Shown: positions 34,429 to 43,231 of the stretch, piece by piece
Numbering within the stretch: the first letter of the stretch is position 1
How the letters are laid out: the number at the start of each line of letters is the position of its first letter
Origin: G963665005 sp963665005
Lineage (GTDB): Bacteria > Bacillota > Clostridia > Christensenellales > SZUA-584
Direction: 5' to 3'
DNA length: 64,000 bases
NCBI GenBank assembly: GCA_963665005.2
Contig: CAXXTQ010000001.1
Coordinates: forward strand, 1,240,001-1,304,000
Program-made: the position numbers and the translations under genes
The notes under the pieces: model-generated
Seen by the model: the letters and a program-made list of their open reading frames with translations, nothing else
What the model was told of the DNA's origin: nothing
Databases searched by the model: none

Positions 34429-35385
34429 ATGAAAATAAACCTCAAGGAAGATCAATACAAAGGGATGCATTGTATTTTAATAGAGAATAAAAGATTGTGT
34501 GTCAAAGTTATTCCAGGATCTGGTGGGAAGATTCAAAGTATTTTTGATAAAAAGGAGCATATAGAATATCTATACCAAACATCTAGGGATGAATATATCA
34601 GACCTAGATATGACATGAATTATGATAATGGCGATATAAGTGGTTTTGATGATATGTTTCCTACGATTCTACCATGTGATTATTTGGAATATCCGTGGAA
34701 GGGGACTGCCATTCCGGATCACGGAGAAGTTTGGGCATTGCCTATGCAATATTATTTGGGCAAAGACTACATTGAGCTTAGCTGCTATGGTGTCAGACTG
34801 CCGTACAAATTTACCAAAAAATTATTTTTCAGCGATTCTAATCGGTTGACTCTTGAGTATACGGTTGCAAACAAGAGCGTTTTTGACTTTTGCTTTATAT
34901 GGGCTGCGCATCCTCTTATTAATATTGATGAAAGCAGTGAGATTTTGTTGCCAAAATCGGTTAAAAAGATTTTTAATACATATGGAGGCATAGGAGAACC
35001 AAGTGTTTTTGGGAAGATAACTGATTGGGGACAAGAACAATGCCGTATCATTAAAAACCTGAAAGAAGATATGTGTAAGAAGTTTTATGTGAATGAAAAA
35101 ATGTTAAATGGCGAGTGTGCGATATACAACAATAGGACTGGGAATTATATAAAATTTAACTTCCCGGTTGATAAAGTGCCATACCTAGGAGTTTGGATAA
35201 ATTGGAACGGGTATGTTAATAAACAAAAAAATGTGGCGTTAGAACCATGTACAGGAGCATTTGATAGTATAGATATAGCAGAAAGTTATGGAAAGATATC
35301 AAAGGTGTCGGCGTTAAATAGATACGAATGGCACATGGATATTGAAATTGGAAAAAATCATGAAAAAGAGTCTGTTGTACATTAG
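34429..35385 (+). CDS. Aldose 1-epimerase-like protein
   Basis: A 318-residue beta-sandwich protein of the galactose mutarotase-like fold. DHGEVWALP (about residue 104) and IWAAHPLINID (about 163) are placed like the two histidine segments of aldose epimerases, and a C-terminal ALEPCTGAFDS (about 271) holds a glutamate in the position of the catalytic base. It may equilibrate anomers or bind a sugar-phosphate. It is more distant than the RhaM-type mutarotase at 16.5 kb, so function is only inferred from fold. Confidence 0.65.
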   Translation: MKINLKEDQYKGMHCILIENKRLCVKVIPGSGGKIQSIFDKKEHIEYLYQTSRDEYIRPRYDMNYDNGDISGFDDMFPTILPCDYLEYPWKGTAIPDHGEVWALPMQYYLGKDYIELSCYGVRLPYKFTKKLFFSDSNRLTLEYTVANKSVFDFCFIWAAHPLINIDESSEILLPKSVKKIFNTYGGIGEPSVFGKITDWGQEQCRIIKNLKEDMCKKFYVNEKMLNGECAIYNNRTGNYIKFNFPVDKVPYLGVWINWNGYVNKQKNVALEPCTGAFDSIDIAESYGKISKVSALNRYEWHMDIEIGKNHEKESVVH

Positions 35386-35480
35386 TAAACAGCTTAATCG
35401 TATTTGCTTATAAAAAGAAATCTGAGAAAGATATTTGTTAGATTAATGAAAAAATGATGGTAAAGACGAGGAGCAGGTAT

Positions 35481-35801
35481 GCAAAAAAGTATGAACCATA
35501 TAAAGAGGTAAAAAACACAATTGATACAGCACAGATTATGGGATAAAAGGAAAGTGAGTATATTGCTTTGAAACATCCCAAAAGGGAATTAATAGTTTCG
35601 CTGCCGATAAAAATGGATGATGGGTCGGTTCAGGTTTTCAAAGGATATAGAGTACAGCACTCCACTTTAAAAGGCCCGTGCAAAGGTGGAATCAGATATC
35701 ATAAGAACATATATTTGGAAGAGGTAAAGGCACTGTCGGCATGGATGGCATTCAAGTGTGCTGTGGCCAATATACCGTACGGCGGCGCGCAGCGTAGTTA
35801 A
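35481..35801 (+). pseudogene. Glutamate dehydrogenase N-terminal remnant
   Basis: The frame reads KYEPYKEVKNTIDTAQIMG, then a TAA at 35544, then [39 protein letters not shown] and [12 protein letters not shown] before it breaks into unrelated sequence. These are N-terminal segments of Glu/Leu/Phe dehydrogenases up to the catalytic lysine region. An internal stop and loss of the remaining 300 or so residues show that it is dead. The segment ends 42 bases before the PfkB kinase gene. Confidence 0.88.
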
Positions 35802-35842
35802 CGCGAAAACAAGCTCAATTTTTTGGGCCGAAAGGATTTAGT

Positions 35843-36847
35843 ATGCGTCAAGGAATTGCGATTGCAGGGAACCTTATTGTCGATTTTGTGAAAGAAATTG
35901 ATTCATATCCAACACAAGGGATGCTGAGCAACATAAGTAATGTTGAACAAAGCGTAGGCGGATGCGTACCAAATACTATTATTAACTTAGCGAAAATTGA
36001 CGGTTCTATCGATTTATTTGCATATGGTATGGTAGGCAAGGATAACAATGGCCGATATATTATAGATGTTCTAAACCGGCATGGCATAATTACTAATGGT
36101 ATTAAAATTAGAAGCAATACAATAACGTCTTTTACTGATGTTATGGCTAATAAAGAAGATAATTCAAGAACATTTTTTCATGCCAGAGGCGCAAATGCGG
36201 TTTTTGATATTGGGGACATCGATTTTTCAAGTATTGCAGCAAGGTTTTTTCATATTGGATATGCACTGCTTTTAGATCGGTTTGATTTGCCGGACGATGA
36301 ATACGGAACGGTGATGGCCAAAACGCTGTATTACGCACAACAGCAAGGAATCAAAACGTCTATGGATGTGGTCAGCGAAAACAGCAATCGGTTTGCCAAG
36401 GTGGTTACGCCCAGCTTGAAATACTGCGATTATTTAATCATCAACGAAGTTGAAGCGTCAATGATCTGCAGCATGCCTGTCAGAAAGAACGAAAAGTTAG
36501 ATAAAGATGATTTAAAAGCGGTTTGTCAAGAACTGATAAGCAAAGGCGTAGGCGAATGTGTCGTGATTCATGCACCCGAAGCGTCGTGTGCGATGAACAT
36601 CAGTGGTGATTATACTTTTGTGCCCTCATTAACGCTTCCGAAAGGATACATCAAGGGAACAGTGGGCGCGGGAGACGCGTTTTGTGCCGGAATATTATAT
36701 TCGCTATATCAGGAATATGATATCGAGTATGCTCTAAAGATTGGCGCAGGCGCGGCAGTGTGTAATCTTTCTCAATTGAATTCGATTGACGGCATGAAAA
36801 GCATTGAGGGAATCAAAGAGATTGTAGAGAAATATTATGGTCGGTAG
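35843..36847 (+). CDS. PfkB-family carbohydrate kinase
   Basis: A 334-residue ribokinase-family kinase. The N-terminal signature is SVGGCVPNTIINLAKI (about residue 37) and the C-terminal signature GTVGAGDAFCAGILYS (about 271) contains the catalytic aspartate and anion hole. Start ATG after GAAAGGA. It overlaps the presumed leader of mtlD by a few bases only. Sugar specificity is not readable; fructose, tagatose or a deoxyketose are all possible. With MtlD and SorE downstream, a ketose 1- or 6-phosphate is a reasonable product. Confidence 0.85.
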   Translation: MRQGIAIAGNLIVDFVKEIDSYPTQGMLSNISNVEQSVGGCVPNTIINLAKIDGSIDLFAYGMVGKDNNGRYIIDVLNRHGIITNGIKIRSNTITSFTDVMANKEDNSRTFFHARGANAVFDIGDIDFSSIAARFFHIGYALLLDRFDLPDDEYGTVMAKTLYYAQQQGIKTSMDVVSENSNRFAKVVTPSLKYCDYLIINEVEASMICSMPVRKNEKLDKDDLKAVCQELISKGVGECVVIHAPEASCAMNISGDYTFVPSLTLPKGYIKGTVGAGDAFCAGILYSLYQEYDIEYALKIGAGAAVCNLSQLNSIDGMKSIEGIKEIVEKYYGR

Positions 36848-36896
36848 GCGACATGTTATCGGAACAGCTAGTTTTCTTATAGGAGTTAATGAAATA

Positions 36897-38057
36897 ATGA
36901 AAAAAGCCATCATGTACGGAGCCGGAAACATTGGCAGGGGATTTATTGGGAAGACATTTTCGCAGTCGGGGTATGAAGTATGCTTTGTGGATGTAATAAA
37001 AAAAGTAGTAAAAGAATTAAATGATAAGAATCAATATCCGGTAAAAATAATTTCAAATGAGGGGCATGCAGAACAAATCGTAAGGAATGTTCGTGCAGTG
37101 AGCGGTTTTGATATTGAAAAAGTTGCGAAAGAGATTGCGAATGCGGATGTTATGGCAACAGCAGTTGGTGTGAATATATTGCCGAAAATCGTTAAGCCAA
37201 TATGTGCAGGGTTGAAAAAAAGATTTGAGCAAAATGATAAGCCGTTAAATATTATAATATGTGAAAACCTAATAAACGCTGACAAATACTTAAGGAAACT
37301 AATAGAAGATGAAATGGGTATAGAGTATAAAGATATACTAGATAAAAAGCTTGGATTGATTGAAGCGTCAATTGGCAGAATGGTTCCGGTTATGACAAGC
37401 GATATGCAAGAAGGAAATATGTTAAGAGTTTGGGTAGAACCATATGACGAATTACCGGTCGATAAAGATGCGTTTGTCGGAGAGATTCCCAATCTAAAAA
37501 ATCTTGTGCCTTTTTCGCCGTTTGGTTTTTATATTAAAAGAAAACTATTTATACATAACTTGGGGCACACTATGTGCGCATATTTTGGATGGCAAAAAGG
37601 ATATGAGTATATATATGAATGCATAGATGATAAGAAAATTAGAAGTTTAGTGGAAGCGGCGATGAAAGAGACTGCTATGGCGCTTAATAATGAATACGGT
37701 ATAGCGATAAATGAAATCAACGATAACATATATGATCTGCTTCACAGATTTTCTAACAGAGTTTTAGGTGATACCGTTACGAGAGTGGGCAAAGATCCGC
37801 TAAGAAAGCTTGGTAATAATGACCGGCTTGTCGGAGCGGCGTTGTATTGTGAAAAGAATGGGATTGAACCAAACAATATAATAAAAGGTATTGCTGTCGC
37901 GCTAAAATATAATAACAATGAAGATGAATCTGCTGTCAAAATACAAAAGCTAATTAATGAAAAAGGCTTAGAGGAATGTATAGAGCAAATTTGTGGATTA
38001 GATAAAGATACTTTTCTTTCAAAAGAGATAATACGCAACTATAAAAGTATAATTTGA
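36897..38057 (+). CDS. mtlD: Mannitol-1-phosphate 5-dehydrogenase family protein
   Basis: A 386-residue polyol-specific long-chain dehydrogenase. The NAD site MYGAGNIGRGFIG lies at residues 5-17, the ICENLINAD segment near 120, and the catalytic-lysine helix IKRKLFIHNLGHTMCAY near 217. Length and motifs match MtlD, which interconverts mannitol 1-phosphate and fructose 6-phosphate. There is no mannitol PTS in the window, so it may act on another polyol phosphate made by the neighbouring kinase. Start ATG 36897 with AGGAG 11 bases upstream. Confidence 0.88.
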   Translation: MKKAIMYGAGNIGRGFIGKTFSQSGYEVCFVDVIKKVVKELNDKNQYPVKIISNEGHAEQIVRNVRAVSGFDIEKVAKEIANADVMATAVGVNILPKIVKPICAGLKKRFEQNDKPLNIIICENLINADKYLRKLIEDEMGIEYKDILDKKLGLIEASIGRMVPVMTSDMQEGNMLRVWVEPYDELPVDKDAFVGEIPNLKNLVPFSPFGFYIKRKLFIHNLGHTMCAYFGWQKGYEYIYECIDDKKIRSLVEAAMKETAMALNNEYGIAINEINDNIYDLLHRFSNRVLGDTVTRVGKDPLRKLGNNDRLVGAALYCEKNGIEPNNIIKGIAVALKYNNNEDESAVKIQKLINEKGLEECIEQICGLDKDTFLSKEIIRNYKSII

Positions 38058-38081
38058 TTATGATTTAAAGGGGGATATTAC

Positions 38082-39350
38082 GTGAAAACAAGAGCTGTAA
38101 GGTTATATGGAAAAAACGATTTACGCTTGGAGGAGTTTGAATTACCGCCAATAAAAGATGACGAAATATTGGCAAAAGTAATATCGGACAGTTTGTGTAT
38201 GTCCTCGTACAAAGAAGCGGTAAAGGGGCAAGACCATAAGAGAGTACCAAGCGATATTAAAAACAACCCGATAATAATAGGGCATGAGTTTTGCGGGGAG
38301 CTCGTTGAAGTTGGGGCAAAGTGGAAAAAACAATATAAGCCCGGGGAGAAGTTTGCAATTCAACCTGCTATTAACTATATGGGTGAATATACCGCAATCG
38401 GATATTCCTATCCATACTGCGGGGGGAATGCTACATATATCATAATTCCACCGGAAGCTATAATAACGGGAAGCCTTTTAAAATATGATTCAGATATTTT
38501 TTATTACGGATCGCTTGCAGAACCTATGAGTTGTATCGTAGCAGGATATCACGAGATGTATCATAAGCGGACACAAGAACATAAGCATGATATGGGAATA
38601 AAACAAGGCGGGAACATGGCTATATTGGCGGGAGTCGGGCCAATGGGGCTCGGAGCAATAGATTATGCTATTCATTCCGACAGACGGCCCGGATTACTGG
38701 TTGTTACCGATATTGATGAAAACCGTTTAAAGCGTGCTGAAAGTTTATATACGGTGAGTGAGGCTGCAAAAAATGAAGTAGAACTGCACTATGTAAACAC
38801 TAGAGATTCTGCTAGTGAACATTATATTATGGAGTTAACAGACAAAAAAGGATACGATGATGTTTTTGTATTTGCTCCGATAGAACCGGTGATAGCGCAA
38901 GGAGACAGAATACTCGGGCAGGACGGATGTATGAATTTTTTTGCGGGGCCGACAAAAACAGAATTAACCGCGCCGGTTAATTTTTACAATGTACATTATG
39001 CCGATACACATATTGTTGGCAGCGCCGGAGGAAATGCTGAGGACATGAAGGAGTGCTTGGACCTTATATTTAAGGGAACAATTAACCCATCTGCCATGAT
39101 AACGCATATTGGGGGGCTTAATGCTGCGGTTGAGGCAACGCTCAATCTTCCGAAAATACCTGGTGGCAAAAAGCTTATTTATAATCATATGGATATGCCG
39201 CTAACGGCAATAGCTGACTTTGAAAAGCTGGCAGAGAAAGATGAGATGTTTGCGGAATTAAACAAACTGGTGAAAGCAAATAATGGGCTCTGGAATGCTC
39301 AAGCAGAAAAGTGTCTTTTAAAGTATGTAAAACCAATGGGAGCGTGTTAA
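38082..39350 (+). CDS. sorE: L-sorbose-1-phosphate reductase-like zinc dehydrogenase
   Basis: A 422-residue MDR protein with the long C-terminal part of SorE. Catalytic-zinc segments are SDSLCMSSYK (about residue 37) and IGHEFCGELVEVG (about 65). The four-cysteine structural-zinc loop is replaced by a cysteine-poor QPAINYMGEY...YCGGNATY region. LAGVGPMGLGAIDYAI near 185 binds NAD(P), and GSAGGNAEDMKECLDL near 310 is typical. SorE reduces sorbose 1-phosphate to glucitol 6-phosphate. Next to MtlD it suggests interconversion of hexulose phosphates through a hexitol phosphate. Start after GGGGGATATTAC. Confidence 0.8.
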   Translation: MKTRAVRLYGKNDLRLEEFELPPIKDDEILAKVISDSLCMSSYKEAVKGQDHKRVPSDIKNNPIIIGHEFCGELVEVGAKWKKQYKPGEKFAIQPAINYMGEYTAIGYSYPYCGGNATYIIIPPEAIITGSLLKYDSDIFYYGSLAEPMSCIVAGYHEMYHKRTQEHKHDMGIKQGGNMAILAGVGPMGLGAIDYAIHSDRRPGLLVVTDIDENRLKRAESLYTVSEAAKNEVELHYVNTRDSASEHYIMELTDKKGYDDVFVFAPIEPVIAQGDRILGQDGCMNFFAGPTKTELTAPVNFYNVHYADTHIVGSAGGNAEDMKECLDLIFKGTINPSAMITHIGGLNAAVEATLNLPKIPGGKKLIYNHMDMPLTAIADFEKLAEKDEMFAELNKLVKANNGLWNAQAEKCLLKYVKPMGAC

Positions 39351-39370
39351 AATAATAGGGAATCAAACCA

Positions 39371-39439
39371 ATATGACACAGGTCATATGTGAGCTGCCTC
39401 CAGCAAAACTACACTCTCTTATGTTCTGATTAGAGAACA
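39371..39439. other. Two hairpins after sorE
   Basis: ATATGAC-ACAG-GTCATAT (39371-39388) and TGTTCT-GATTAG-AGAACA (39422-39439) are perfect inverted repeats. The second is followed by CCTTTTCTT and may be a weak terminator before the next operon. Confidence 0.4.
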
Positions 39440-39531
39440 CCTTTTCTTACATTTTACACACGTTGTTAACAATTTTATCTATTTAGATTTTCTGCACGGA
39501 ACACCATTTTTACACATTTATAAATTTACTC

Positions 39532-39570
39532 TTGACTTTAAGACGGTTATATATTATCATGGTAATACCA
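39532..39570 (+). promoter_or_regulatory. Promoter and FadR/GntR-type operator of the sugar-acid operon
   Basis: TTGACT (39532-39537), 17 bases, TATCAT (39555-39560). The perfect palindrome TGGT-AAT-ACCA (39560-39570) starts on the last base of the -10 box and covers the start site. TGGTnnnACCA is the usual operator form of FadR-subfamily GntR regulators, and such a gene closes this operon at 48686. Confidence 0.75.
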
Positions 39571-39636
39571 AGAACAAAGTAAATCAGCTACATAATCACT
39601 TGAATAACAAACATATATATAATTGGAGGTAATTTC

Positions 39637-40800
39637 ATGGACTTTTTTGGATTCCCAAGACCAGATGGGCAATACGGTGCAAGAAATTTTGTTGCAATCA
39701 TTCCCTCTACAGGATGCGTAAATGCTGTTGCTCAGCAAATTGAAAAAAAGATAGCAGGAACAAAAGCGTTCACACATCATCAAGGATGTCTTCATCCGCC
39801 GCAGGACACAGAGCGTGTAACAAAAACATTAATCAATTTGGGTAAGAATCCAAATGTTGCTGCTGTACTGGTAGTTGGTCTTGGCTGCGAAATGGTGGAT
39901 ATGGACGATGTAGTAGAAGGCATACGTGAATCTGGCAAACCGGTCGAAGCAATAAAGTTACATAATCTAAGCGGCAGTCTCGAAGCGATATATGAAGGAA
40001 GCAAGCTAGCTGCGAAGCTGTCATATGAAGCAAGCAAGATAAGACGAGAAAAAGCAGGACTTGATAAGTTGATGTTTTGTACAAAATGCGGATCATCCGA
40101 TACAACGTCGGGATTATCTTCGAATCTAGTTGTCGGTGAAGTATGCAGACTTATGACTGAAGCGGGAGGAACATTCGTTCAGGGCGAAGTATGTGACATT
40201 ATGGGTGGAGAATATGCGCTCAAAGAACTATGCGTCAATCCCGAAGGCGGAGACAAAATAGTCGGATATGTTAAGGACCTCTATGACAGAGGAGTTGCCG
40301 TGGGCGCAGATGTGCGCGGAAGCCAGATGACGGCTGGTAATGTTGCGGGTGGTCTTACAACTCTAATAGAAAAAGCGATGGGCGCAAATGCAAAAGGACA
40401 AAAAGTTCCGATACAGGGCACAATAGATTATGGAAACAGACCGAACTGTTGGGGCGGCAGACATATAGTCTCGACACCAGGGCATGGCTTTGAAAATTTA
40501 ACAGGCGGTGCTGCAGCAGGCTCGCAGCTAATCCTATTTACTACCGGGCGTGGCGCACCAAACGGACACCCTTGTATACCGGCTGTAAAGATTTGCGGTA
40601 ACAGCAAAACTAATAAGAACCTTGCAGAACACATAGATGTGGACGTAGCTTCCGTTATCGAGGAGACAGAGACAGTGGAAAAAGCAGGAAAGAGGCTGTT
40701 TGAATATGCTGTAAACGTAGCATCAGGCACGCTGACAAAGGCGGAAGTATTACGCTATGATGCTGCGATGGAGATTCTGATAAATGGTCCAGTAATGTAA
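39637..40800 (+). CDS. UxaA-family hydro-lyase, large subunit (altronate dehydratase C-terminal domain)
   Basis: A 387-residue protein matching the C-terminal domain of UxaA/GarD dehydratases: GFPRPDGQYGARNFVAIIPS (residues 5-24), THHQGC near 48, AVLVVGLGCEMVDMDD near 75 and MFCTKCGSSDTTSGLSSN near 146. Conserved cysteines and histidines probably bind iron. The N-terminal SAF domain is a separate gene next door. This split form is shared by altronate-type dehydratases of Bacillota and by the two-subunit sulfolactate sulfo-lyase SuyAB, so the substrate is open. First gene of the operon. Start ATG after TTGGAGG. Confidence 0.85.
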   Translation: MDFFGFPRPDGQYGARNFVAIIPSTGCVNAVAQQIEKKIAGTKAFTHHQGCLHPPQDTERVTKTLINLGKNPNVAAVLVVGLGCEMVDMDDVVEGIRESGKPVEAIKLHNLSGSLEAIYEGSKLAAKLSYEASKIRREKAGLDKLMFCTKCGSSDTTSGLSSNLVVGEVCRLMTEAGGTFVQGEVCDIMGGEYALKELCVNPEGGDKIVGYVKDLYDRGVAVGADVRGSQMTAGNVAGGLTTLIEKAMGANAKGQKVPIQGTIDYGNRPNCWGGRHIVSTPGHGFENLTGGAAAGSQLILFTTGRGAPNGHPCIPAVKICGNSKTNKNLAEHIDVDVASVIEETETVEKAGKRLFEYAVNVASGTLTKAEVLRYDAAMEILINGPVM

Positions 40801-40821
40801 AGGCCTATAGGAGGAACAGAA

Positions 40822-41106
40822 ATGGAAAAGAAATATGCAAAGCAAATAATGAATAAGGACAGCGTCGCTACATGCGTTGCAGACATTAAAAAAGGAGACA
40901 GTGTTTTTGTAAAGCTCGATGGAGTGGGAAAAGAATACAAGGCCACTGATGATATCGACTTTGGACATAAAATCGCTGTTAAAGAAATTCCGCAGGGAGA
41001 ATTTGTACTAAAATACGGCGAACCAATAGGGAAAGCAACCAAAGATATAAAGATTGGCGATTGGGTACATACGCATAACGTAGTAGACCATTACGAAGTG
41101 CTTTAA
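40822..41106 (+). CDS. UxaA-family hydro-lyase, small SAF-domain subunit
   Basis: A 94-residue SAF-domain protein equivalent to the N-terminal domain of altronate dehydratase: VATCVADIKKGDSVFV, then FGHKIAVKEIPQGEFVLKYG and IGKATKDIKIGDWVHTHNV. The GHKIA/HTHN pattern is typical of UxaA/GarD and SuyA. It should form a complex with the large subunit 21 bases upstream. Start ATG after AGGAGG. Confidence 0.87.
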   Translation: MEKKYAKQIMNKDSVATCVADIKKGDSVFVKLDGVGKEYKATDDIDFGHKIAVKEIPQGEFVLKYGEPIGKATKDIKIGDWVHTHNVVDHYEVL

Positions 41107-41125
41107 TAAGGAAGGAAACGCAACG

Positions 41126-42376
41126 ATGCGATTGACACAATACGAAAAAGAAATGCAAGAAGGCAAATACGGTAAAGGCTTAAAAAAAGCAATTGATATA
41201 TTGATACGATACGGAGATGCATGCGGCGCACAGGAGTTTGTGGAGATTACCAGTGCACATGTTATGCCGATGGAACCACCAGAATTGCTTGAGCAGTTTA
41301 CTGAAGGGGTAGAAAAACTGCCGGAGATTACAACCCTTCATCCGCTTATGTCATCTTTCAGCCCTGAAAAATGGAAACAGATGGGCATACCCGAAGAGTA
41401 TGCTGAGAAGGAAATAGAAGATTATTCAAAACGCAGAGAAATTCATAGGAAACTCGGTTTTCTGGAAACATACAGTTGTTTACCGATGAACATGGGAAAT
41501 TTGCCGAGAAAGGGAGATTGTATCTCATGGATAGGGTCGTGTGCCCAGATACTTGCAAACTCTATGATAGGAGCAAGGACGAATAAAGACGGTACGGTAA
41601 TAAACTTATGCGCCGCGCTTACAGGACGGACGCCAGACTGCGGACTGCTTCAGCAGGAGAATCGATATGCAGAGGTACTAGTAAAGCTAGCTGATAATAT
41701 AACGCTTGACGGCGATGACGATTATGGTGCTCTTGGATATTATATAGGCACAAAGATAGCAAATCAGAGTATAGCTCTTGATGGCATACCGCAGACTGTG
41801 ACGTTCGATCAACTTAAATATATGATAGCTCCGGCTGCTGCGAGCGGCTCAATACATGTTTTCCATGTTATTGGTGTCACGCCCGAAGCAGCAACAGCTA
41901 CAGAAGCTTTTGGCGGAAAAGAGCCGGTTAAAACGATAGTTGTGACAAGAGAAAATCTGGAAAACACCAAAGCAATATTTGTTTTCGACAAACAGACGCC
42001 TGTAGATTTGGTGCTGCTTGGATGTCCGCATTTGACTATACAGGAAGTCGGAGGCATTGCTGAACTGATGAAAAAGAAAAAGCTGAAAAAAGGAAAAAGG
42101 CTTTGGTTGGCTATGGGCGATCCGGTATACAACCTTGCACAAACTATGGGTTATAGCGATGTTATAGAAGAAGCTGGTGGAGTATTCAGTAACACCTGTC
42201 TCGCAACTATACCTGATTCACCGCTGCCTGAGGACGTAAAAACGGTGATGACAAATTCATTTAAAGGGGCGCATTACATCAGATCTCTTCAGAAGGATAA
42301 AGTTAAAGTTATGATAGGGGATCTTCCGGAGTGTCTTGCGGCGATAACTGAAGACAAAAAGGAGGGCGCTTTATGA
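41126..42376 (+). CDS. Aconitase X catalytic subunit (DUF521)
   Basis: A 416-residue AcnX-type dehydratase. Family features include EFVEITSAHVMP near residue 34, CLPMNMGNLPRKGDCISWIGS near 122 (shown in part: PRKGDCISW), GARTNKDG near 147, LTGRTPDCGLL near 164 and IGCPHLTI-like LLGCPHLTI near 296. Known bacterial AcnX enzymes dehydrate cis-3-hydroxy-L-proline, and archaeal ones phosphomevalonate. Neither fits these neighbours, so the substrate may be new. The stop overlaps the start of the swivel-subunit gene (ATGA), as expected for a two-subunit enzyme. Confidence 0.87.
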   Translation: MRLTQYEKEMQEGKYGKGLKKAIDILIRYGDACGAQEFVEITSAHVMPMEPPELLEQFTEGVEKLPEITTLHPLMSSFSPEKWKQMGIPEEYAEKEIEDYSKRREIHRKLGFLETYSCLPMNMGNLPRKGDCISWIGSCAQILANSMIGARTNKDGTVINLCAALTGRTPDCGLLQQENRYAEVLVKLADNITLDGDDDYGALGYYIGTKIANQSIALDGIPQTVTFDQLKYMIAPAAASGSIHVFHVIGVTPEAATATEAFGGKEPVKTIVVTRENLENTKAIFVFDKQTPVDLVLLGCPHLTIQEVGGIAELMKKKKLKKGKRLWLAMGDPVYNLAQTMGYSDVIEEAGGVFSNTCLATIPDSPLPEDVKTVMTNSFKGAHYIRSLQKDKVKVMIGDLPECLAAITEDKKEGAL

Positions 42377-42768
42377 AAAAGTTAAAGGCAAGGGTTCTAA
42401 ATCCCGGATACGCAAAGGGTCAAGCAATTGTTTTTAAAACTCCGTTTTCGTTTATCGGAGATATGAGTCCGCAGAGCGGCGAAGTAACTATGGCAAGGCA
42501 CGAGAATTTTGGAAAGAGCTTAAAAGACAAGGTGTTGATATTTGATACAGGACGTGGCGGTACCATTGCGCCGTATATACTCTACCGAGCAAGTAAAAAC
42601 GGGGTTGCACCTTGCGCAATAGTATGCAACAAGACAGATATGTTGACACTTGAATGTGCGTTAACCGTAGATATTCCAATTGTTGATGGATTCGAAGATA
42701 ATATAACAGAAATAGTACATAACGGTGATATGATTGAGATCAATAATACTGAAATTACAATACTGTAA
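42373..42768 (+). CDS. Aconitase X swivel-domain subunit (DUF126)
   Basis: A 131-residue partner of the AcnX large subunit. It begins KARVLNPGYAKGQAIVFKTPFSF (quoted in part) and contains LIFDTGRGGTIAPYIL-like FDTGRGGTIAPYILYRASKNG near residue 58 and IPIVDGFEDNITEI near 103. The mobile serine-containing G-x-G loop here reads GRGGT, close to the usual GRGSC/S, with the serine replaced by G-T. Four-base overlap with the large-subunit gene. Confidence 0.85.
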   Translation: MKKLKARVLNPGYAKGQAIVFKTPFSFIGDMSPQSGEVTMARHENFGKSLKDKVLIFDTGRGGTIAPYILYRASKNGVAPCAIVCNKTDMLTLECALTVDIPIVDGFEDNITEIVHNGDMIEINNTEITIL

Positions 42769-42786
42769 AATTTCAAGGAGACATTA

Positions 42787-43134
42787 GTGGTACTGCGTAA
42801 AGAAAATATACAAAAAAACGAAATCATGCAGGGTGTAGTACAACAACCCTGCTGGGACAAGGCAACTGGTGCAGATAACGTATCAATGGGAATTATAACG
42901 CTAGAGCCGGGTGCAAGTTTTCCGGAGCATTATCACATTGTTGAGGATGCAATGATTGTATTATCGGGAAAAGGACTGTTCATAGTGGATAAAGAGATTA
43001 TCCCAATAAGTAAAGGGTGCGCATTGCTTGCACCTGCGAAATCCAAACACTATCTTATCAACGATGGAACCGAGCCGCTTGAAATTGTTTATACATGGCC
43101 GTCGGTCATGGTAGAGAGGTTTATACTAGATTGA
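42787..43134 (+). CDS. Single-domain cupin
   Basis: A 115-residue cupin. Motif 1 is PGASFPEHYHIVEDAMIVLSG (in part: EHYHIVEDA, about residues 45-53) and motif 2 is LAPAKSKHYLINDG (about 80-93), giving a likely H-H-E-H metal site. GTG start after AAGGAG. Small cupins in sugar-acid operons often act as isomerases or lyases, but this one has no assignable reaction. Confidence 0.75.
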   Translation: MVLRKENIQKNEIMQGVVQQPCWDKATGADNVSMGIITLEPGASFPEHYHIVEDAMIVLSGKGLFIVDKEIIPISKGCALLAPAKSKHYLINDGTEPLEIVYTWPSVMVERFILD

Positions 43135-43231
43135 ACAGAGTGAGGAATGTATCAAAGTATAATAGGTTATAATAGACGGATAAAAAAGAGAAAGGAAGGC
43201 ACTGCACTTTGGTGCTGCTTTTGGTAAGAAT

